From Pseudomonas sp. R5(2019) (GTDB lineage: Bacteria > Pseudomonadota > Gammaproteobacteria > Pseudomonadales > Pseudomonadaceae): DNA of 64,000 bases. Under the pieces are notes generated by a model, which was given only the letters and a program-made list of their open reading frames with translations, had not been told where the DNA came from and searched no databases. The stretch covers positions 186,001 to 250,000 of the forward strand of contig NZ_JAAAMT010000002.1 in the NCBI RefSeq assembly GCF_009905435.1, in the 5' to 3' direction. The translations under genes and the position numbers were made by a program. Positions 53,821 through 63,757 of the stretch are shown piece after piece. Position 1 is the first letter of the stretch. Each line of letters opens with the position of its first letter.

Positions 53821-53913
53821 CATTTGTAGGAGCGGACCCGGCCGCGATGGGGCGCGCAGCGGCCCTGGGGTCTGCTTCGCAGCCCATCGCGGCCGGGTCC
53901 GCTCCTACAAATG
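53821..53913. repeat. REP pair (GTAGGAGCGGACCCGGCC type)
   Basis: Perfect 31-bp inverted arms at 53821-53851 and 53883-53913 immediately beyond the ccmI stop; may act as a 3' end for the ccm message. Confidence 0.9.
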
Positions 53914-53925
53914 CCGCGTGGTTTC

Positions 53926-55128
53926 TCAGGGTTCGGGGGTATCGATCACGACGTGTTGCAATGCCGTGGTGCTGCTGGCCAGCGGCTGGCTGCGGCCGAT
54001 CCATTCGCCCTTGGTCGGCTGCCCAGCGCGGGATACCCGCGCCACCAGCTGCACTTCGGGGAATTTGGACAGTTTGAGCTGCGGCATCATCGCGTCGCTA
54101 TCGCTGAGTTCCACCTCGATCGGCAGGTCCGCGACGGTCACGCGCTTGACCGCCAGGGGCATGGGTGGCCCGGAGCTTGCCCGGGCGAAGATGAACACGC
54201 TGTCGTCCGCCTTGACCCTGGCCTTCAGGCTCGCCGCCAATTCAACCCGCACCTTCATTCGCGCTTCGGACGCCAGCGCTGGCGCCGCCTTGACGCTGCC
54301 GCCGCTGGCCAGCAGTTTGTCGCTGGCGCGTTTGATACCGCCTTCGAGCGCCGAACGCGAGGTGTCGTTCGCTGGCAGCAGTTCCAGCAAGCGTGTCCAG
54401 TTGTCGATAGCGTCCTGATAACGCTCGCTTTCAAAGGCGGCGATACCGAGCAAGCCCAGGCTGGTGACTTCCTTGGGATCCGCCTTCAAGGCTTCATCGG
54501 TGAGCGCCTGCAGCTCGTCGCTCCAGCGTTTGCCATTGGCGAAATAGCGCGCCTGGGCCCACTGGCCGAGCAGCTCGGGCTGGCGACCTGCCAGGGCGAT
54601 GGTGCGCTCGAACAATTTCGCGGCATCGGCCGGACGGTTCTGGGTCATGTAAGTGCGTCCCAGGAAATACAGGCCTTCGGGCGAGTCCGGCTGGGCAGCC
54701 ACGGCCCGCTCCAGGCGCTGGGTCATGTCTTGCATGGAGGTCGGCGCCTGGGCGAATTCGCGGGACAGTTCGACCTTGTCGCTGGCCCCGAAATGCAGAT
54801 AAAGGCCCAGACCCAGCACCGGCACCAGCACGGCCGCCAGAATCGGCAGCGGCTTGCCCAGACGAGAAACCCGCACCTCTTGTGCGCCCTCGGTGTCGGC
54901 CAGCAGTTCGCGAGCCGCTTCAGCCCGGCCGCTTTCCAGCTGCGCATCGCTGAGCACGCCCTCCTCGCGTTCCTCTGCAAGTTCTGCGACACGCTCCTGA
55001 TAAAGCGCCACGTTCAAGGCCGTGCGGTCGGCTTCCAGCTGGGCACGGCGACCACGCAACACGGGGATCAACAAAAAACTCAAGGCCACCAGCAACAGCA
55101 ACCCTGCAGCAAGCCAGAAATCAATCAT
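53926..55128 (-). CDS. ccmI: Cytochrome c biogenesis protein CcmI (CycH)
   Basis: 400 residues: two N-terminal transmembrane helices ([23 protein letters not shown] and [20 protein letters not shown]) around a cytoplasmic loop, then periplasmic TPR repeats (about 135-265: [31 protein letters not shown]) and a beta-rich C-domain. It presents apocytochrome c to the CcmFH haem lyase. Last gene of the operon; overlaps ccmH by 8 bp. Confidence 0.93.
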   Translation of the reverse strand: MIDFWLAAGLLLLVALSFLLIPVLRGRRAQLEADRTALNVALYQERVAELAEEREEGVLSDAQLESGRAEAARELLADTEGAQEVRVSRLGKPLPILAAVLVPVLGLGLYLHFGASDKVELSREFAQAPTSMQDMTQRLERAVAAQPDSPEGLYFLGRTYMTQNRPADAAKLFERTIALAGRQPELLGQWAQARYFANGKRWSDELQALTDEALKADPKEVTSLGLLGIAAFESERYQDAIDNWTRLLELLPANDTSRSALEGGIKRASDKLLASGGSVKAAPALASEARMKVRVELAASLKARVKADDSVFIFARASSGPPMPLAVKRVTVADLPIEVELSDSDAMMPQLKLSKFPEVQLVARVSRAGQPTKGEWIGRSQPLASSTTALQHVVIDTPEP

Positions 55129-55597
55129 GGGTTTTGTCTTTGTCCAGCAATTGGGCGAGGCGCTGACGTTGCGCATCGGTGAGGTCGGTGTCGCCGATCG
55201 GCAGCTCGGCGCGGCGGCGGCGCACGATCACGGCGATCACTACGGCGCCGCCGAGCAACAGGCCAGCCGGGCCGAACCAGAGCAGCCAGGTGCGCGAAGT
55301 GAGCGCCGGTTTGTAGCGCACGAAATCACCGTAGCGATCGACCATGAAGTCGATGATCTGCTGATTGCTCTTGCCTTCGCCGAGCATACGGAAGATTTCC
55401 TTGCGCAGGTCAGCGGCAATCGGCGCATTGGAGTCGGCGATGTCCTGGTTCTGGCACTTGGGGCAGCGCAGTTCCTTGGTCAGTTCGCGAAACCGTTCGC
55501 GGTCCGAGTCGCTGGCAAACTTGTAGGTGTCGATCGCCGCCTGGGCGACGCCGGCCAGGCTCAGGCTCAGCACGGCCCCCGCAAGCCAGCGCCTCAT
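55121..55597 (-). CDS. ccmH: Cytochrome c-type biogenesis protein CcmH (CycL)
   Basis: 158 residues: signal peptide, the redox motif [19 protein letters not shown] (CxxC near residue 45) and a C-terminal transmembrane helix ([23 protein letters not shown]). It reduces the apocytochrome cysteines for haem attachment. Overlaps ccmG by 4 bp and ccmI by 8 bp. Confidence 0.95.
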   Translation of the reverse strand: MRRWLAGAVLSLSLAGVAQAAIDTYKFASDSDRERFRELTKELRCPKCQNQDIADSNAPIAADLRKEIFRMLGEGKSNQQIIDFMVDRYGDFVRYKPALTSRTWLLWFGPAGLLLGGAVVIAVIVRRRRAELPIGDTDLTDAQRQRLAQLLDKDKTHD

Positions 55598-56130
55598 GGC
55601 CGGGCCTCGTCGACCAGGCCTTGATACAGGCTGGCCAGTTGTTCGCGCCAGACGGTCTCGTCGATCACCCCGACGAACTTGTGACGGATCACGCCCTTGG
55701 CATCGATCAGGAAGGTTTCCGGCGCGCCGTAAACGCCCAGGTTCAGCCCGAGGGTGCCCTGCTCGTCGCGGATATCAAGCTGGTAAGGGTTATGAAATTC
55801 GCTGAGCCACTTCAGCGCGGCGGCGTTGTCATCCTTGTAGTTGATGCCATAGATAACCACGCCCTGCTCGGCCAGCTTGTTCAACATCGGGTGTTCGACC
55901 CGGCAGGAGATGCACCAGGTGCCCCAGACGTTGACCAACGCCGGTTTGCCAATCAGGTCGGCCTGGGTCAGGGTCTTGTCGCCCTGCACGGCCGGCAGCG
56001 AGAAGGCCGGGAGGGGTTTGCCGATCATCGCCGAAGGCAGTTCGGCCGGGTCCAGGTACAGGCCCCGGTACAGAAACACCGCTACCGCCAGAAACAGCGC
56101 CAGCGGCAACAACAGCATCCAACGCTTCAT
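55594..56130 (-). CDS. ccmG: Thiol:disulfide interchange protein CcmG (DsbE)
   Basis: 178 residues: N-terminal membrane anchor (LLLPLALFLAVAVFLY) and a periplasmic thioredoxin domain with active site GTWCISCRVEHP near residue 72 and the cis-proline loop GVYGAPETFLID. It keeps CcmH and apocytochrome thiols reduced. 4-bp overlaps with ccmF and ccmH indicate coupling. Confidence 0.95.
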   Translation of the reverse strand: MKRWMLLLPLALFLAVAVFLYRGLYLDPAELPSAMIGKPLPAFSLPAVQGDKTLTQADLIGKPALVNVWGTWCISCRVEHPMLNKLAEQGVVIYGINYKDDNAAALKWLSEFHNPYQLDIRDEQGTLGLNLGVYGAPETFLIDAKGVIRHKFVGVIDETVWREQLASLYQGLVDEARP

Positions 56131-58115
56131 ACAGTCGCTCCGTTCATGCCCAGCGCTTCACGCACGCGGCTCTTGACCTTGACCCGATAGCGCGGGTCCA
56201 GCGCGGCCAGCAAACCACCCAGCCCGGTGAGCAAGCCACCGAACCAGATCCAGCGCACGAACGGCTTGACGTGCACCCGCACCGCCCAGGCGCCCTCGCC
56301 CAGCGGCTCGCCGAGTGCCACGTAGAGGTCACGGGTGAAGCCCGCGTCGATGCCGGCTTCGGTCATCATCGATTGCTGCACGGTGTAGAGGCGTTTTTCC
56401 GGGTGCAGCACACTGACCAGCCGGCCTTTTTCCAGGACCCGCACGGTGCCTTTGTCCGACGTGAAGTTCGGGCCTTCGAAATGCTCGGCGCCTTCGAACA
56501 CAAATTGATAACCAGCCAACTCCATCGATTCGCCCGGCGCCAGGCGCAGGTCGCGTTCAGCACTGTTGTTGCTCGACAGCACTACGCCCATGGCGCACAC
56601 CGCGATGCCGATATGGGCCACGTGCATGCCCCAGTAGCTGCGGTTCAAGCCGCGGATACCCTTGATCAGGCCTTTGTGGCGAGTTTTGTCGAGCACATCA
56701 CGCACACCCGCCAGCACGATCCAGGCTGCCAGGGCGAAGGTGGTCAGTACCGGCCAATCGAAATCATCGACCCACAGACCTGCCAGCGGCGCAATGACCG
56801 CGCTGCCGATCAATACCGGGGTGAGCATGCTGCTCAGCCATTTCAGCGGGGTGTCTTTCCAGCGCACCAGCACGCCCACCGCCATCACCACCATCAACAG
56901 GCCCATCAATGGCACGAACAAGGCATTGAAGTACGGCGGGCCGACCGACAGCTTGGCGCCGGTCAGGGCATCGAGCACCAGCGGGTACAGGGTGCCAAGC
57001 AGGATCATCGAGGCCGCCACCACCAGCACCAGGTTATTGCCCAGCAGCAGCGTTTCGCGCGACCACAGGCCAAAGCCGACCTGGCTCTTGACCACCGGCG
57101 CACGGAGGGCGAACAGCGTCAGCGAACCGCCGACCACACACAGCAGGAAGATCAGGATAAACACACCACGGGCCGGGTCCGAGGCAAAGGCATGGACCGA
57201 GGTGAGCACGCCAGAACGCACCAGGAAGGTACCCAACAGGCTCAGGGAAAACGCGGCAATCGCCAGCAGCACGGTCCAGCTCTTGAACACGCCACGTTTT
57301 TCAGTGACTGCCAGCGAGTGAATCAGCGCCGTGCCGACCAGCCAAGGCATGAACGAAGCGTTTTCCACCGGGTCCCAGAACCACCAGCCACCCCAGCCCA
57401 GCTCGTAGTAAGCCCACCAGGAGCCGAGGGTAATGCCGATGCCGAGGAAGGCCCAGGCGACGATGGTCCAAGGCCGCGACCAGCGCGCCCAGGCGGCGTC
57501 CAGGCGCCCGCCCAGCAGTGCCGCGATGGCGAAAGCAAAGGCCACCGAAAAGCCGACGTAGCCCATGTACAGCATCGGTGGATGGACGATCAGACCGATG
57601 TCCTGCAGCAGCGGATTGAGGTCGCGCCCGTTGGCGGGCACCTGCGGCAGGATCCGCTCGAACGGGTTGGAGGTCATGATCAGAAACAGCAGGAAGCCGA
57701 TGCTGATCACGCCCATCACCGCCAGCACGCGGGCGAGCATCACCTGGGGCAATTGCCGGGAAAAAATCGATACGGCGAAGGTCCAGCCGCCGAGGATCAA
57801 GGCCCACAACAGCAGCGAGCCTTCGTGGGCACCCCACACCGCGCTGAACTTGTAGTACCAGGGCAAGGCGCTGTTGGAGTTGCCGGCCACGTAGGCGACC
57901 GAGAAATCGTCGACCATAAAGGCGTAGGTCAGGCAGCCAAAGGCAAAGGCCAGGAAGGTGAACTGCCCCCAGGCGGCCGGCTGAGCCAGGCTCATCCACA
58001 GGCGGTCGCCACGCCAGGCACCCAGTAGCGGGATCGTCGCCTGGACAACGGCAAAGCACAGGGCCAGGGTCAGGGCCAGGTGGCCCAGCTCCGGAATCAT
58101 CAATGTGGCGGTCAT
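56127..58115 (-). CDS. ccmF: Haem lyase subunit CcmF
   Basis: 662-residue polytopic membrane protein with the haem-binding WWD domain (ELGWGGWWFWDPVENASFMPW near residues 230-250), conserved HEGSLLLW and SVGPPYFN segments, and a large periplasmic domain in the C-terminal third. It attaches haem from holo-CcmE to apocytochrome c together with CcmH and CcmI. Its ATG (58115) lies 5 bp beyond the ccmE stop. Confidence 0.96.
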   Translation of the reverse strand: MTATLMIPELGHLALTLALCFAVVQATIPLLGAWRGDRLWMSLAQPAAWGQFTFLAFAFGCLTYAFMVDDFSVAYVAGNSNSALPWYYKFSAVWGAHEGSLLLWALILGGWTFAVSIFSRQLPQVMLARVLAVMGVISIGFLLFLIMTSNPFERILPQVPANGRDLNPLLQDIGLIVHPPMLYMGYVGFSVAFAFAIAALLGGRLDAAWARWSRPWTIVAWAFLGIGITLGSWWAYYELGWGGWWFWDPVENASFMPWLVGTALIHSLAVTEKRGVFKSWTVLLAIAAFSLSLLGTFLVRSGVLTSVHAFASDPARGVFILIFLLCVVGGSLTLFALRAPVVKSQVGFGLWSRETLLLGNNLVLVVAASMILLGTLYPLVLDALTGAKLSVGPPYFNALFVPLMGLLMVVMAVGVLVRWKDTPLKWLSSMLTPVLIGSAVIAPLAGLWVDDFDWPVLTTFALAAWIVLAGVRDVLDKTRHKGLIKGIRGLNRSYWGMHVAHIGIAVCAMGVVLSSNNSAERDLRLAPGESMELAGYQFVFEGAEHFEGPNFTSDKGTVRVLEKGRLVSVLHPEKRLYTVQQSMMTEAGIDAGFTRDLYVALGEPLGEGAWAVRVHVKPFVRWIWFGGLLTGLGGLLAALDPRYRVKVKSRVREALGMNGATV

Positions 58116-58119
58116 GGCA

Positions 58120-58587
58120 TCACCCCTGTTTGGCCGGTGCCGGCTCAGAGACCGGAGCAGCCTGGCCGCTTTCCTTGAGCGCCTTGGTCACTTCGGGCGG
58201 CATGTATTTCTCATCGTGCTTGGCCAGCACTTCGTCAGCGACCACCACGCCTTCGGCATTGAGCTTGCCGAGGGCAACGATGCCCTGCCCTTCACGGAAC
58301 AGGTCCGGAAGGATGCCGCGGTAGGTGATCGGCACGGACTTGTTGAAGTCGGTGACCACAAAGCGCACGTCCAGCGAATCGCCGGAGCGTTGCAGGGAGC
58401 CCTTCTCGACCATGCCGCCTGCGCGGATGCGAGTATCGAGCGGCGCTTCGCCATTGGCGATCTGGGTCGGGGTGTAGAACAGGTTGATGTTCTGTTGCAG
58501 GGCGCTGAGCGCCAGGGCCACGGCGATGCCGACGCCGGCCAGCAGCCCGAGGATGATAAACAGACGTTTCTTGCGCAGCGGATTCAC
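58120..58587 (-). CDS. ccmE: Haem chaperone CcmE
   Basis: 155 residues: N-terminal membrane anchor ([23 protein letters not shown]), OB-fold periplasmic domain and the haem-binding [14 protein letters not shown] with the covalent-haem histidine and nearby tyrosine. The start is GTG 58587 (VNPLRKKRL); the longer open frame upstream is the ccmD/ccmC region. It overlaps the ccmD stop within GTGA. Confidence 0.95.
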   Translation of the reverse strand: MNPLRKKRLFIILGLLAGVGIAVALALSALQQNINLFYTPTQIANGEAPLDTRIRAGGMVEKGSLQRSGDSLDVRFVVTDFNKSVPITYRGILPDLFREGQGIVALGKLNAEGVVVADEVLAKHDEKYMPPEVTKALKESGQAAPVSEPAPAKQG

Positions 58588-58760
58588 TTGCTGTTCTCCC
58601 GACGCAGACGACGCGCCTCTTGTTGCAGGTAACGACGCTTGGAGTGCAGCGGCAAGGTGATGTTGATCACCAGCACCAGCAGGAAGATGCCATAGGCCGA
58701 CCACACATACAGACCATGATGCCCCATGGCCAGGAACTCGTTGAACGACGCAAAACTCAT
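58584..58760 (-). CDS. ccmD: Small haem-exporter protein CcmD
   Basis: 58-residue protein in the short gap between ccmC and ccmE. It starts [20 protein letters not shown], has one transmembrane helix ([18 protein letters not shown]) and ends in a basic tail ([19 protein letters not shown]), as expected for CcmD, which helps release holo-CcmE from the CcmABC complex. ATGA overlap with ccmC and GTGA overlap with ccmE. Confidence 0.93.
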   Translation of the reverse strand: MSFASFNEFLAMGHHGLYVWSAYGIFLLVLVINITLPLHSKRRYLQQEARRLRRENSK

Positions 58761-59533
58761 CGCGCGGCCTCCTGCCCCAAGGTCCGCAACACTTCGGCCT
58801 GGGCCCAGCTGCTGCGCGCTTCACGCTTGAGGACTTCAAGGCGCATGCGCACCAGCAGCATGGCGCCGAAGAAGCAGTAGAAACCCAGCACCGTGAGCAA
58901 CAGCGGTAGCCACATTTCGGCCGGCATCGCCGGTTTTTCGGTCAGGGTGAAGGTGGCGCCCTGGTGCAGGGTGTTCCACCACTCGACCGAGTATTTGATG
59001 ATCGGGATATTGATCACGCCGACAATCGCCAGCACCGCGCAGGCCTTGGCCGCGCTCTCACGATTACTGATCGCCTGGCTCAGGGCAATAAGACCGAAGT
59101 ACAGAAACAGCAGGATCAGCATCGACGTAAGTCGTGCATCCCAGACCCACCAGCTGCCCCAGGTCGGCTTGCCCCAGATGGCCCCGGTGAGCAGCGCCAC
59201 GGCGGTCATCCAGGCGCCGATCGGTGCGCCGCATTGCAGGGCGACATCGGCGATTTTCATTTTCCAGACCAGCCCGACCACACCCGCCACCGCCAGCATC
59301 ACGTAGCAGGATTGGGCCAGCATGGCGGCCGGTACATGGATGTAGATGATGCGAAAGCTATTGCCTTGCTGGTAGTCCTGAGGGGCAAAGGCCAGTCCCC
59401 AGACCACGCCAACTCCAATCAACACGGCAGCTGAAATGCTCAGCCAGGGCAACAGGCGACCGCTGATGCCATAGAACCACTTGGGCGAACCCAGTTTATG
59501 AAACCACGTCCAGCTTATTGCGCTGTTCTTCAT
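58757..59533 (-). CDS. ccmC: Haem exporter protein CcmC
   Basis: 258 residues with six transmembrane helices and the WWD haem motif [18 protein letters not shown] near residues 122-140, flanked by the conserved histidines in IYIHVPAAM and TLHQGATF. It loads haem onto CcmE. ATG 59533 is preferred; GTG 59536 is just upstream. Separated from ccmB by about 50 bp containing a small GC hairpin. Confidence 0.95.
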   Translation of the reverse strand: MKNSAISWTWFHKLGSPKWFYGISGRLLPWLSISAAVLIGVGVVWGLAFAPQDYQQGNSFRIIYIHVPAAMLAQSCYVMLAVAGVVGLVWKMKIADVALQCGAPIGAWMTAVALLTGAIWGKPTWGSWWVWDARLTSMLILLFLYFGLIALSQAISNRESAAKACAVLAIVGVINIPIIKYSVEWWNTLHQGATFTLTEKPAMPAEMWLPLLLTVLGFYCFFGAMLLVRMRLEVLKREARSSWAQAEVLRTLGQEAAR

Positions 59534-59581
59534 CACGGTTGATCCAGGGTCTTGGCCGGGGCACGGGGCCCGGCTCCTTTA

Positions 59582-60250
59582 TTATTCGCCAACGCTGATC
59601 TTCAGGCCAGCCGCTATTGCAAAGGGTGCCAGGGTTACCGCCAGGGCCGTCAAACTGCCGAGCCAAAGCAGGTAACCGGTGGCCGGCATACCTTGCAAGG
59701 CTGCCTGCAGGGCGCCGCTGCCGAGGATCAATACCGGGATGTATAAAGGCAAAATAAGCAGTGCCAGCAACAGGCCACCGCGTTTCAATCCCACTGTCAG
59801 CGCGGCACCAACCGCGCCCAGCAGGCTTAGCACCGGAGTGCCAAGTAGCAGGGAAGCCAACAATACCGGCAAACACGCCGGTGGCAAGCCCAACATTAGT
59901 GCCAGCAAGGGTGCAAGCAAGACCAATGCCAAGCCCGAAAAGGCCCAATGTGCCAGTACCTTGGCAAGCACCAGAAGTGCCAGCGGGTGCGGCGAAAGCA
60001 CCCACTGTTCCAGCGATCCGTCCTCGAAATCGCTGCGAAAAAGCCCATCCAGCGAGAGGAGAACGGACAATAACGCGGCGACCCAGACCAGGCCAGGTGA
60101 CAAAGTTTGCAACAATTGTGTCTCAGGACCGACCGCCAGTGGAAACAGTGCAATCACGATGGCGAAAAAAACCAGCGGGTTAAGCAGCTCTGCCGGGCGG
60201 CGACACAACAGCCGCGCTTCACGCCTGACCAGTAACGCAAAAACGCTCAT
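59582..60250 (-). CDS. ccmB: Haem exporter membrane subunit CcmB
   Basis: 222 residues, six hydrophobic helices, with the family segments [42 protein letters not shown] and [11 protein letters not shown]. Membrane partner of the CcmA ATPase. ATG 60250 overlaps the ccmA stop (ATGA). Confidence 0.95.
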   Translation of the reverse strand: MSVFALLVRREARLLCRRPAELLNPLVFFAIVIALFPLAVGPETQLLQTLSPGLVWVAALLSVLLSLDGLFRSDFEDGSLEQWVLSPHPLALLVLAKVLAHWAFSGLALVLLAPLLALMLGLPPACLPVLLASLLLGTPVLSLLGAVGAALTVGLKRGGLLLALLILPLYIPVLILGSGALQAALQGMPATGYLLWLGSLTALAVTLAPFAIAAGLKISVGE

Positions 60251-60879
60251 ACGGACCAATGCCCCAGATCAATATTCCGATAACCGGCAGGCACAAGGCC
60301 GAGGGTGTGGTGGGTGGTCAGCACGACCATCCCGCCCTGCTCGCAATGGCGAGCCAGGTGTTGCTCCAGTTGCGCGACGCCCTGTTTGTCGAGGGCGGTG
60401 AAGGGTTCGTCGAGAATCCACAGCGGCGGGCTGTCAAGGTACAGGCGCGCCAACGCCACCCGGCGCTGCTGGCCGGCGGACAAGGTGTGACAGGGAACAT
60501 CTTCGAAACCGCGCAAGCCGACCGCCTCCAGCGCCCGCCACATGGCCTCATGCCCGGCCGGCTGGTGCAGGGCGCAGAGCCAGGCGAGGTTTTCTTCGGC
60601 GGTGAGCAGGTCCTTGATACCGGCAGCATGGCCAATCCACAACAGCCCGCGGGCCAGCTCGCTGCGCTGTTCGGCCAACGGCTGGCCATTGAGCAGGACC
60701 TGGCCGTGGGTCGGCGCCATCAATCCGGACAGCAGGCGCAACAGGCTGGTCTTGCCGCTGCCGTTGGGGCCACTGATCTGCAACATGTCGCCAGCGTTCA
60801 GTTGTAATTCGAGGTTCTCGAAGAGCATCCGCCAGTCGCGCTCGCACGCCAGCGCCACGGCTTGGAGATGAGGAGTCAC
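60247..60879 (-). CDS. ccmA: Haem exporter ATP-binding protein CcmA
   Basis: 210-residue ABC ATPase: Walker [12 protein letters not shown], signature [13 protein letters not shown], Walker [13 protein letters not shown], switch His in [10 protein letters not shown]. It powers release of haem-loaded CcmE. The start is GTG 60879, with AAGG 8 nt upstream. First gene of the ccmABCDEFGHI operon; the 152-bp gap to fliK contains the divergent promoters. Confidence 0.95.
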   Translation of the reverse strand: MTPHLQAVALACERDWRMLFENLELQLNAGDMLQISGPNGSGKTSLLRLLSGLMAPTHGQVLLNGQPLAEQRSELARGLLWIGHAAGIKDLLTAEENLAWLCALHQPAGHEAMWRALEAVGLRGFEDVPCHTLSAGQQRRVALARLYLDSPPLWILDEPFTALDKQGVAQLEQHLARHCEQGGMVVLTTHHTLGLVPAGYRNIDLGHWSV

Positions 60880-61031
60880 GGGTTCGCCTTATTGGTTTTG
60901 CTGCACGGTTCAAGTCAGCCGCCGCCCGGCCGTTACAGTGGAAGCGGAGACGCTCCGGGGGCTGATTCGGGCGGCATTATACAGCTCATGTCCTTTGGCC
61001 GAGAGGTCAATTTTTCACAGGTTTTGAAGCC

Positions 61032-62597
61032 ATGACAGGTGAGATCAACAGCCTCAACAGACCGCTGCCGCCGGCGTCTGCGGCACGTTCGCCGGCTGTC
61101 GCGGGCGAGCCGGTGAAACTGCTGCAAGCGCTGCCTGGGTTGCTGGCGGTCGGAGAAAGCGCGAGCGCCGAAGTGATGGACCTGAAACAGACCGCACAGG
61201 ACTTTCAACTGCTGCTGCGCCTGACCCTGGCCAACGGCCGCCAGACCAACGTCCAGGCCTCGAGCCTGGTGCCGCTGCTGCAAGGCACCCAAGTGGCGGT
61301 GACGCGCACTTCCAGCGACACCCTGGCATTGCTGCAGCAGCAGTCGACCCACTCCAGCGTCGCCGCCTTGACCACCCTGGACCTCAAGCAACTACCGGTT
61401 GGCACCCTGCTGCAGGGCAAGGTACTGACCTCGCAACTGCTGCCTCAGACAGCCGGCCAACCACCGCTGTATCGCGCGCTGCTGAGCCTGCTCAATACCG
61501 CTCAGGCCGGCGCCACCCTGAGCCTGGACAGCCCTCGCCCGCTGGCCTTGGGCAGCCTGCTCAGCGCCCAGGTGCAAGGCCCCCAGGCGCTGTTGTTCAT
61601 GCCGCTGAGCGGGCGGCTCGACCAGTTGGCGCTGGTGCAGAACCTTGGCGCCCAAGGGAGCCGCCAAGGCTCGCTGCAGGGCTTGTTCAACGCCTTGCAA
61701 CGGCTAGAGGAAGCTGACGCCCTGCCCGCCGAGGTGCGCGCCGCAGCCGACAAGCTGGTGGCCAGCCTGCCTGATATCAGCAAGCTGACCGATGCCCGTG
61801 GCGTGGCCCAGGCAATGGCCAACAGCGGGGTATTCCTGGAAGCCAACCTGCTCGGCGGCGGCACGGCGCAGGCCACCGACCTCAAAGCCCATTTGCTGAG
61901 GCTGGTGGCGCAGATTCTGCCGGGGCTGCCGGCCAACACCACCTTCAATCCGGCTGCCGTCGGCAGCACACTGGCCCAGGTGCTGCCGGGCATGGTCCGC
62001 AATGCCTTGGGCATGCTGGGCCAGGTCGGCCCACGCGGCCCGGCGGGCGGCTTTCCGCTGCCGACACGGTTGCTGAAAAATGCCGGCGACGGCGACCTCG
62101 AACATTTGCTCAAACTGGCCGCCGCGGCGGTCTCCCGCTTGCAGACTCACCAGTTGAGCAGCCTGGAAAAGACCGGCACCACGCCCGATGGCAACCTGCT
62201 GACCACCTGGCAACTGGAAATCCCCCTGCGTTCGCAGCAAGACATCCTGCCCTTGCAGGTCAAGCTGCAACGCGAAGAAACCCCGGAGCAGCAAGCCCAC
62301 CCCGAACGTGAACGGCGCGACGCAAAGGAACTGTTGTGGCGCGTCGAGCTGGCCTTCGACGTTCACCCATTGGGGCCGCTGCAGGTGCAGGCGCAACTGG
62401 TCCGCGGCAGCCTGTCCAGCCAGCTGTGGGCCGAACACCCGGCCACGGCCCAACTGATCGAAGGCCATTTGGGCTATTTGCGAGATCGTTTGGTGGCGTG
62501 CGGCCTGACCGTGGCCGAACTGGACTGCCATCAAGGCACGCCGCCCCAAGGGCCGCGCACACAACTGCAACAGCGCTGGGTGGATGAAACCGCATGA
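61032..62597 (+). CDS. FliK-like flagellar hook-length control protein
   Basis: 521 residues, low-complexity Ala/Leu/Gln-rich N-terminal two thirds and a C-terminal Flg_hook-like domain (about 395-515) with WRVELAFDVHPLGPLQVQAQLVRGSLSSQLWAEHPATAQLIEGHLGYLRDRL arrangement, as in FliK molecular rulers. It is separate from the main flagellar cluster, and next to ccmA as in other Pseudomonas, so it may be an atypical FliK paralogue. Overlaps the next gene by 4 bp. Confidence 0.82.
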   Translation: MTGEINSLNRPLPPASAARSPAVAGEPVKLLQALPGLLAVGESASAEVMDLKQTAQDFQLLLRLTLANGRQTNVQASSLVPLLQGTQVAVTRTSSDTLALLQQQSTHSSVAALTTLDLKQLPVGTLLQGKVLTSQLLPQTAGQPPLYRALLSLLNTAQAGATLSLDSPRPLALGSLLSAQVQGPQALLFMPLSGRLDQLALVQNLGAQGSRQGSLQGLFNALQRLEEADALPAEVRAAADKLVASLPDISKLTDARGVAQAMANSGVFLEANLLGGGTAQATDLKAHLLRLVAQILPGLPANTTFNPAAVGSTLAQVLPGMVRNALGMLGQVGPRGPAGGFPLPTRLLKNAGDGDLEHLLKLAAAAVSRLQTHQLSSLEKTGTTPDGNLLTTWQLEIPLRSQQDILPLQVKLQREETPEQQAHPERERRDAKELLWRVELAFDVHPLGPLQVQAQLVRGSLSSQLWAEHPATAQLIEGHLGYLRDRLVACGLTVAELDCHQGTPPQGPRTQLQQRWVDETA

Positions 62598-62911
62598 CAG
62601 AACAAGCACCGCGCCAGGCCATCGCCCTGAGCTACGACGGCCAGCAGGCCCCGACCCTCACGGCCAAGGGCGACGATGCCCTGGCCGAGGCCATTCTGGC
62701 GATTGCCCGGGATTGCGAAGTGCCGATCTACGAGAACGCCGAACTGGTCAAACTGCTGGCGCGGCTGGAATTGGGCGACCGGATACCGGAAGAGCTGTAC
62801 CGCACCATTGCCGAGATCATTGCCTTTGCCTGGTATTTGAAAGGCAAGGTACCGGTAGGGTCTGCGATGCAGGAACCGGGGGTGGAACGGGACATCACGC
62901 CCGGCCGATGA
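62594..62911 (+). CDS. FlhB/EscU C-terminal-domain-like protein
   Basis: 105 residues resembling only the cytoplasmic C-terminal part of FlhB/YscU switch proteins: AIALSYDGQQAPTLTAKGDDALAEAILAIA, DCEVPIYENAELVKLLARLELGDRIPEELYRTIAEIIAFAW. It lacks the transmembrane half and the autocleavage NPTH motif. Coupled by a 4-bp overlap to the FliK-like gene, so they probably act together on export switching. Confidence 0.85.
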   Translation: MTEQAPRQAIALSYDGQQAPTLTAKGDDALAEAILAIARDCEVPIYENAELVKLLARLELGDRIPEELYRTIAEIIAFAWYLKGKVPVGSAMQEPGVERDITPGR

Positions 62912-62966
62912 GTGCGGGGCGGCATTCGCGGGCAAGCCCCGAAACTGAACCGTGCGCCTGTGCAGG

Positions 62967-63117
62967 CTGTGTGAAAACCTCAGCGTCCGAGTGGCCGGTT
63001 AAAAAATGATCTGAAAATCGCGTCGCTACGTAAATTTCAGGTCTGTACACCAGCCGATCCTTTTCAGAATTTAAGTAGGAACGCGCAGTTCGATTTTTCA
63101 CGAGGGTTTTCACACAG
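62967..63117. mobile_element. MITE-like element with 13-bp terminal inverted repeats
   Basis: CTGTGTGAAAACC at 62967-62979 and GGTTTTCACACAG at 63105-63117 bound 151 bp without an ORF. The internal sequence resembles ends of Pseudomonas insertion sequences that I recall (GAGGTTTTCACACAG next to GGACGCTGAGG). Probably a non-autonomous derivative. The rest of 62912-63199 has a GTGGGAGC REP-like unit near 63122 and no gene. Confidence 0.6.
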
Positions 63118-63199
63118 TCTGTGTGGGAGCAGAGCTTGCTAGCGATGAGGCCCGCACACGCGACAAAAAACTTGTCGGGGTAGACGCTTTTCCTCAACC

Positions 63200-63691
63200 T
63201 CAAGGTGCGCTGCGCGATTCCCGATCCATGTCTTCCGGCCATTGGACTTTGGGTGCCAGGCGCATGGCGAGGTTGTACCAGGGCACGTCGTTGTGGTCCT
63301 GGGGTGGGTCAGGTGGTGGCAGTGCCTCGGGGCCTTTCTGCATGTAGGTACAGATGTAGGCCCAGGCATGTTCGTCGGCGCCCATGGTGCTCAGGTGGAA
63401 GCGGTCGATAACCTTGTTTGTTCCCGGACTAACGATAGAGAGCATAACGCCCATTCTGATGATGACTCCGCCTTGCGCGGTGGCGCTGTTTTGCCTCCAG
63501 CGTTCGGCGCGTACCTGCGACCAGTCATAAGCGACCGGTGCGACGTACCAGCGTTCGAAGGGGTTCCACCAACGGTCTTTGAAGTTGTAGGCGTAGATTT
63601 TTCTGCGAATGCGGTTGAAGCGCAGGGGCAAGTCACGGGGGGCAGCGATCGTTGATTTGAGCATCCAGCAGGTCATCCAGATGCCCGTCAA
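63200..63691 (-). pseudogene. 5'-truncated DUF6708-like protein gene
   Basis: The frame has C-terminal features of the Pseudomonas DUF6708-type family as I remember it (LPLRFNRIRRKIYAYNFKDRWW, WYNLAMRLAPKVQWPEDMDRESR). The N-terminal membrane half of such proteins is mostly missing: the open frame reaches a stop beyond the terminator at 63714-63745, leaving one hydrophobic helix and no good start or Shine-Dalgarno. About 160 residues remain. Most likely a remnant. Confidence 0.5.
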
Positions 63692-63713
63692 TATGACAGC
63701 TGGAACGACCCCT

Positions 63714-63745
63714 AAAAAAATCCCCGAACCAGTCGGGGATTTTTT
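63714..63745. terminator. Bidirectional rho-independent terminator
   Basis: Seven A, TCCCCGA stem, ACCAG loop, TCGGGGA stem, six T. Twelve base pairs past the helicase stop on the minus strand. Confidence 0.9.
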
Positions 63746-63757
63746 ATTCAGCGCAGA

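Noticed and set aside
56271..58028. 585-codon plus-strand open frame opposite ccmF
   Set aside because: Antisense shadow with low-complexity His/Gln composition; ccmF is unambiguous on the minus strand.
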